Source: VAZQ01 sp963771845
GTDB lineage: Bacteria; Pseudomonadota; Alphaproteobacteria; Rhizobiales; Xanthobacteraceae
Assembly: GCA_963771845.1 (NCBI GenBank)
Contig: CAVYVC010000018.1
Location: 248,001-312,000 of the forward strand
Direction of reading: 5' to 3'
DNA length: 64,000 nucleotides
In this document: positions 63,114 to 64,000 of the stretch, in pieces
How positions within the stretch are numbered: position 1 is the stretch's first letter
How the letters are laid out: each line of letters starts with the position of its first letter
Notes under the pieces: generated by a model
Database searches by the model: none
What the model was told of the DNA's origin: nothing
What the model saw: the letters and a program-made list of their open reading frames with translations, nothing else
Made by a program: the position numbers and the translations under genes

Positions 63114-64000
63114 ATGACCAAATCGAAGATTTCGCGGCGGGCGGTTGTCGAAGGCGGTGTCGCGCTGACGCTCGCAAACTTCGTGCCGGGCACGTCCCCG
63201 CTTGCGCTAGCGGCAACCATGGAAGAGCGCACCATCGCGGCCGCCAAAGCCGCCGGAGCGGTCGACGTCTATGGAATGATCTGGTCGCCATACCTCGTGC
63301 CCATGCAGCCGGTCATTGCTGAATTCAAGAAGCAGACCGGCATCGGGGTTGGAGGAGTCCAGGATATCTCGATCTTTGACGCCCCGCAGCGGGCAATGGC
63401 GGAAGCGCTGTCGCGCTCCCCGCAGTTCGACTTCATCCATATCGATTCCAATATGATTCCCTCGCTCGCGTCGGCCGGCTATCTCGAACCGCTCGACGAG
63501 TACATGAAGAAGGCCGATTTCAAGATCGAGGCGGTGGCCGACTACGCCACCTTCATGACCTATAAGGGCCAAACCTACGGGATTCCGACCGACGGCAACG
63601 TGCATATCGAATACGTGCGCAAGGACCTCCTGGAAGACCCGGACAATAAGAAGAAGTACGCCGACAAGCACGCAAAGGAGCTCAAGTTTCCCGAGACCTG
63701 GGAGGACGATCTGCGGGTCCAGGAGACGCTGATGGATCCTTCAAAGGATCTTTACGGCTCGGGCAATCTGCGCAACCGCGCCAATGGCCCGACCTGGTGG
63801 TACATGATCTTCTACAGCGCGGGCGGATTCACCTTCGACGACGACATGAACCCGACGCTGGACACCCCGGCCGGCCACTACGCGGTGGACATTTATCTGC
63901 AGGACAAGAAGGTCGCGCATCCCGAATCAGCAGGTTGGGGCACGCCGCAGATGATCCCGCGCATCGCCCAGGGACATGTGGTGAGCTGCCAGTACTGGGA
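63114..64000 (+). CDS. Tat-exported ABC solute-binding protein, family 1 (partial)
   Basis: ATG 63114 follows GAGGGAGGTAG, an excellent ribosome site. 295 codons are visible and the frame runs off the window. The N-terminus KSKISRRAVVEGGVALTLAN is a twin-arginine signal (SRRAVV). The body matches bacterial extracellular solute-binding protein family 1 (sugar type): VYGMIWSPYLVPMQPVIAEF, FDFIHIDSNMIPSLASAGYL, EPLDEYMKKADFKIE, NPTLDTPAGHYAVDIYLQDK. It captures a sugar or similar compound for an ABC importer that would lie to the right. Confidence 0.88.
   Translation, partial: MTKSKISRRAVVEGGVALTLANFVPGTSPLALAATMEERTIAAAKAAGAVDVYGMIWSPYLVPMQPVIAEFKKQTGIGVGGVQDISIFDAPQRAMAEALSRSPQFDFIHIDSNMIPSLASAGYLEPLDEYMKKADFKIEAVADYATFMTYKGQTYGIPTDGNVHIEYVRKDLLEDPDNKKKYADKHAKELKFPETWEDDLRVQETLMDPSKDLYGSGNLRNRANGPTWWYMIFYSAGGFTFDDDMNPTLDTPAGHYAVDIYLQDKKVAHPESAGWGTPQMIPRIAQGHVVSCQYW

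Overview
The window reads as a chromosomal segment of a GC-rich alphaproteobacterium, most likely of the order Hyphomicrobiales (Bradyrhizobium, Xanthobacteraceae or Pseudolabrys-like). The strongest pointers are the gene order lptC-lptA-lptB-rpoN-hpf-ptsN, the DUF1150/small heat shock pair, a DUF4167-type protein, an ExoD homologue and an expansion of tripartite-tricarboxylate (Bug/TctC) binding proteins. Species assignment is inference.

Bases 1-30,680 are an accessory island. It opens with the tail of a nucleotide-sugar dehydrogenase and then carries debris and small genes. These are a serine recombinase with a coupled small gene, a ribbon-helix-helix protein, a truncated ORF-less group II intron beside a 5'-truncated GAF-cyclase, a lipase-like lipoprotein, a thioesterase, a frameshifted tyrosine integrase with a companion protein, a ligase fragment, ExoD and an HNH protein. 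The core of the island (12.3-28.7 kb) is a leftward defence-like operon. It encodes a SNF2-type helicase, an Eco57I-like adenine methylase, a TOPRIM module, a PD-(D/E)XK-like nuclease, and a giant DEAD/DEAH-DUF1998 helicase ending in a Vsr/DUF559-like nuclease domain. An IS630 element with clear terminal repeats and TA duplication sits between methylase and TOPRIM. Removing the element and one TA fuses both in one reading frame. Divergent from the operon lies a ParA-type ATPase with an N-terminal helix-turn-helix, preceded by two identical 15-bp palindromes 22 bp apart. The large operon genes carry about 15 single-base frameshifts but no nonsense codons that I noticed. The island ends with an IS630 fragment, a ribbon-helix-helix gene and a toxin-antitoxin pair.

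Bases 30.7-52.2 kb are ordinary, intact chromosome. They hold an RNase D-like exonuclease, LPS transport genes, sigma-54 with its ribosome-hibernation and PTS partners, DUF1150 and Hsp20. A small aromatic-catabolism group follows (gamma-resorcylate decarboxylase-like, 3-hydroxyanthranilate dioxygenase, benzoylformate-decarboxylase-like). Next come the divergent AmmeMemoRadiSam pair amrS/amrB, a Tat-exported metallo-hydrolase, TPR and DoxX proteins, an L,D-transpeptidase, an epimerase, a polytopic membrane protein, a TPR lipoprotein, TerB, a short-chain dehydrogenase and a class I amidotransferase. Intergenic spaces hold palindrome mosaics of the REP type.

Bases 52.2-64 kb are a second accessory stretch. 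It contains solute-binding proteins of several classes without visible permeases (DctP with an internal stop, three Bug proteins, a ModA-like protein and a Tat-exported family 1 protein cut by the window end). It also holds a deleted HpaB-type hydroxylase, two cupins, a metallo-hydrolase and an amidohydrolase. Two 150-bp direct repeats that differ at three positions bracket 55.5-63.0 kb. I saw no tRNA, rRNA or CRISPR array.
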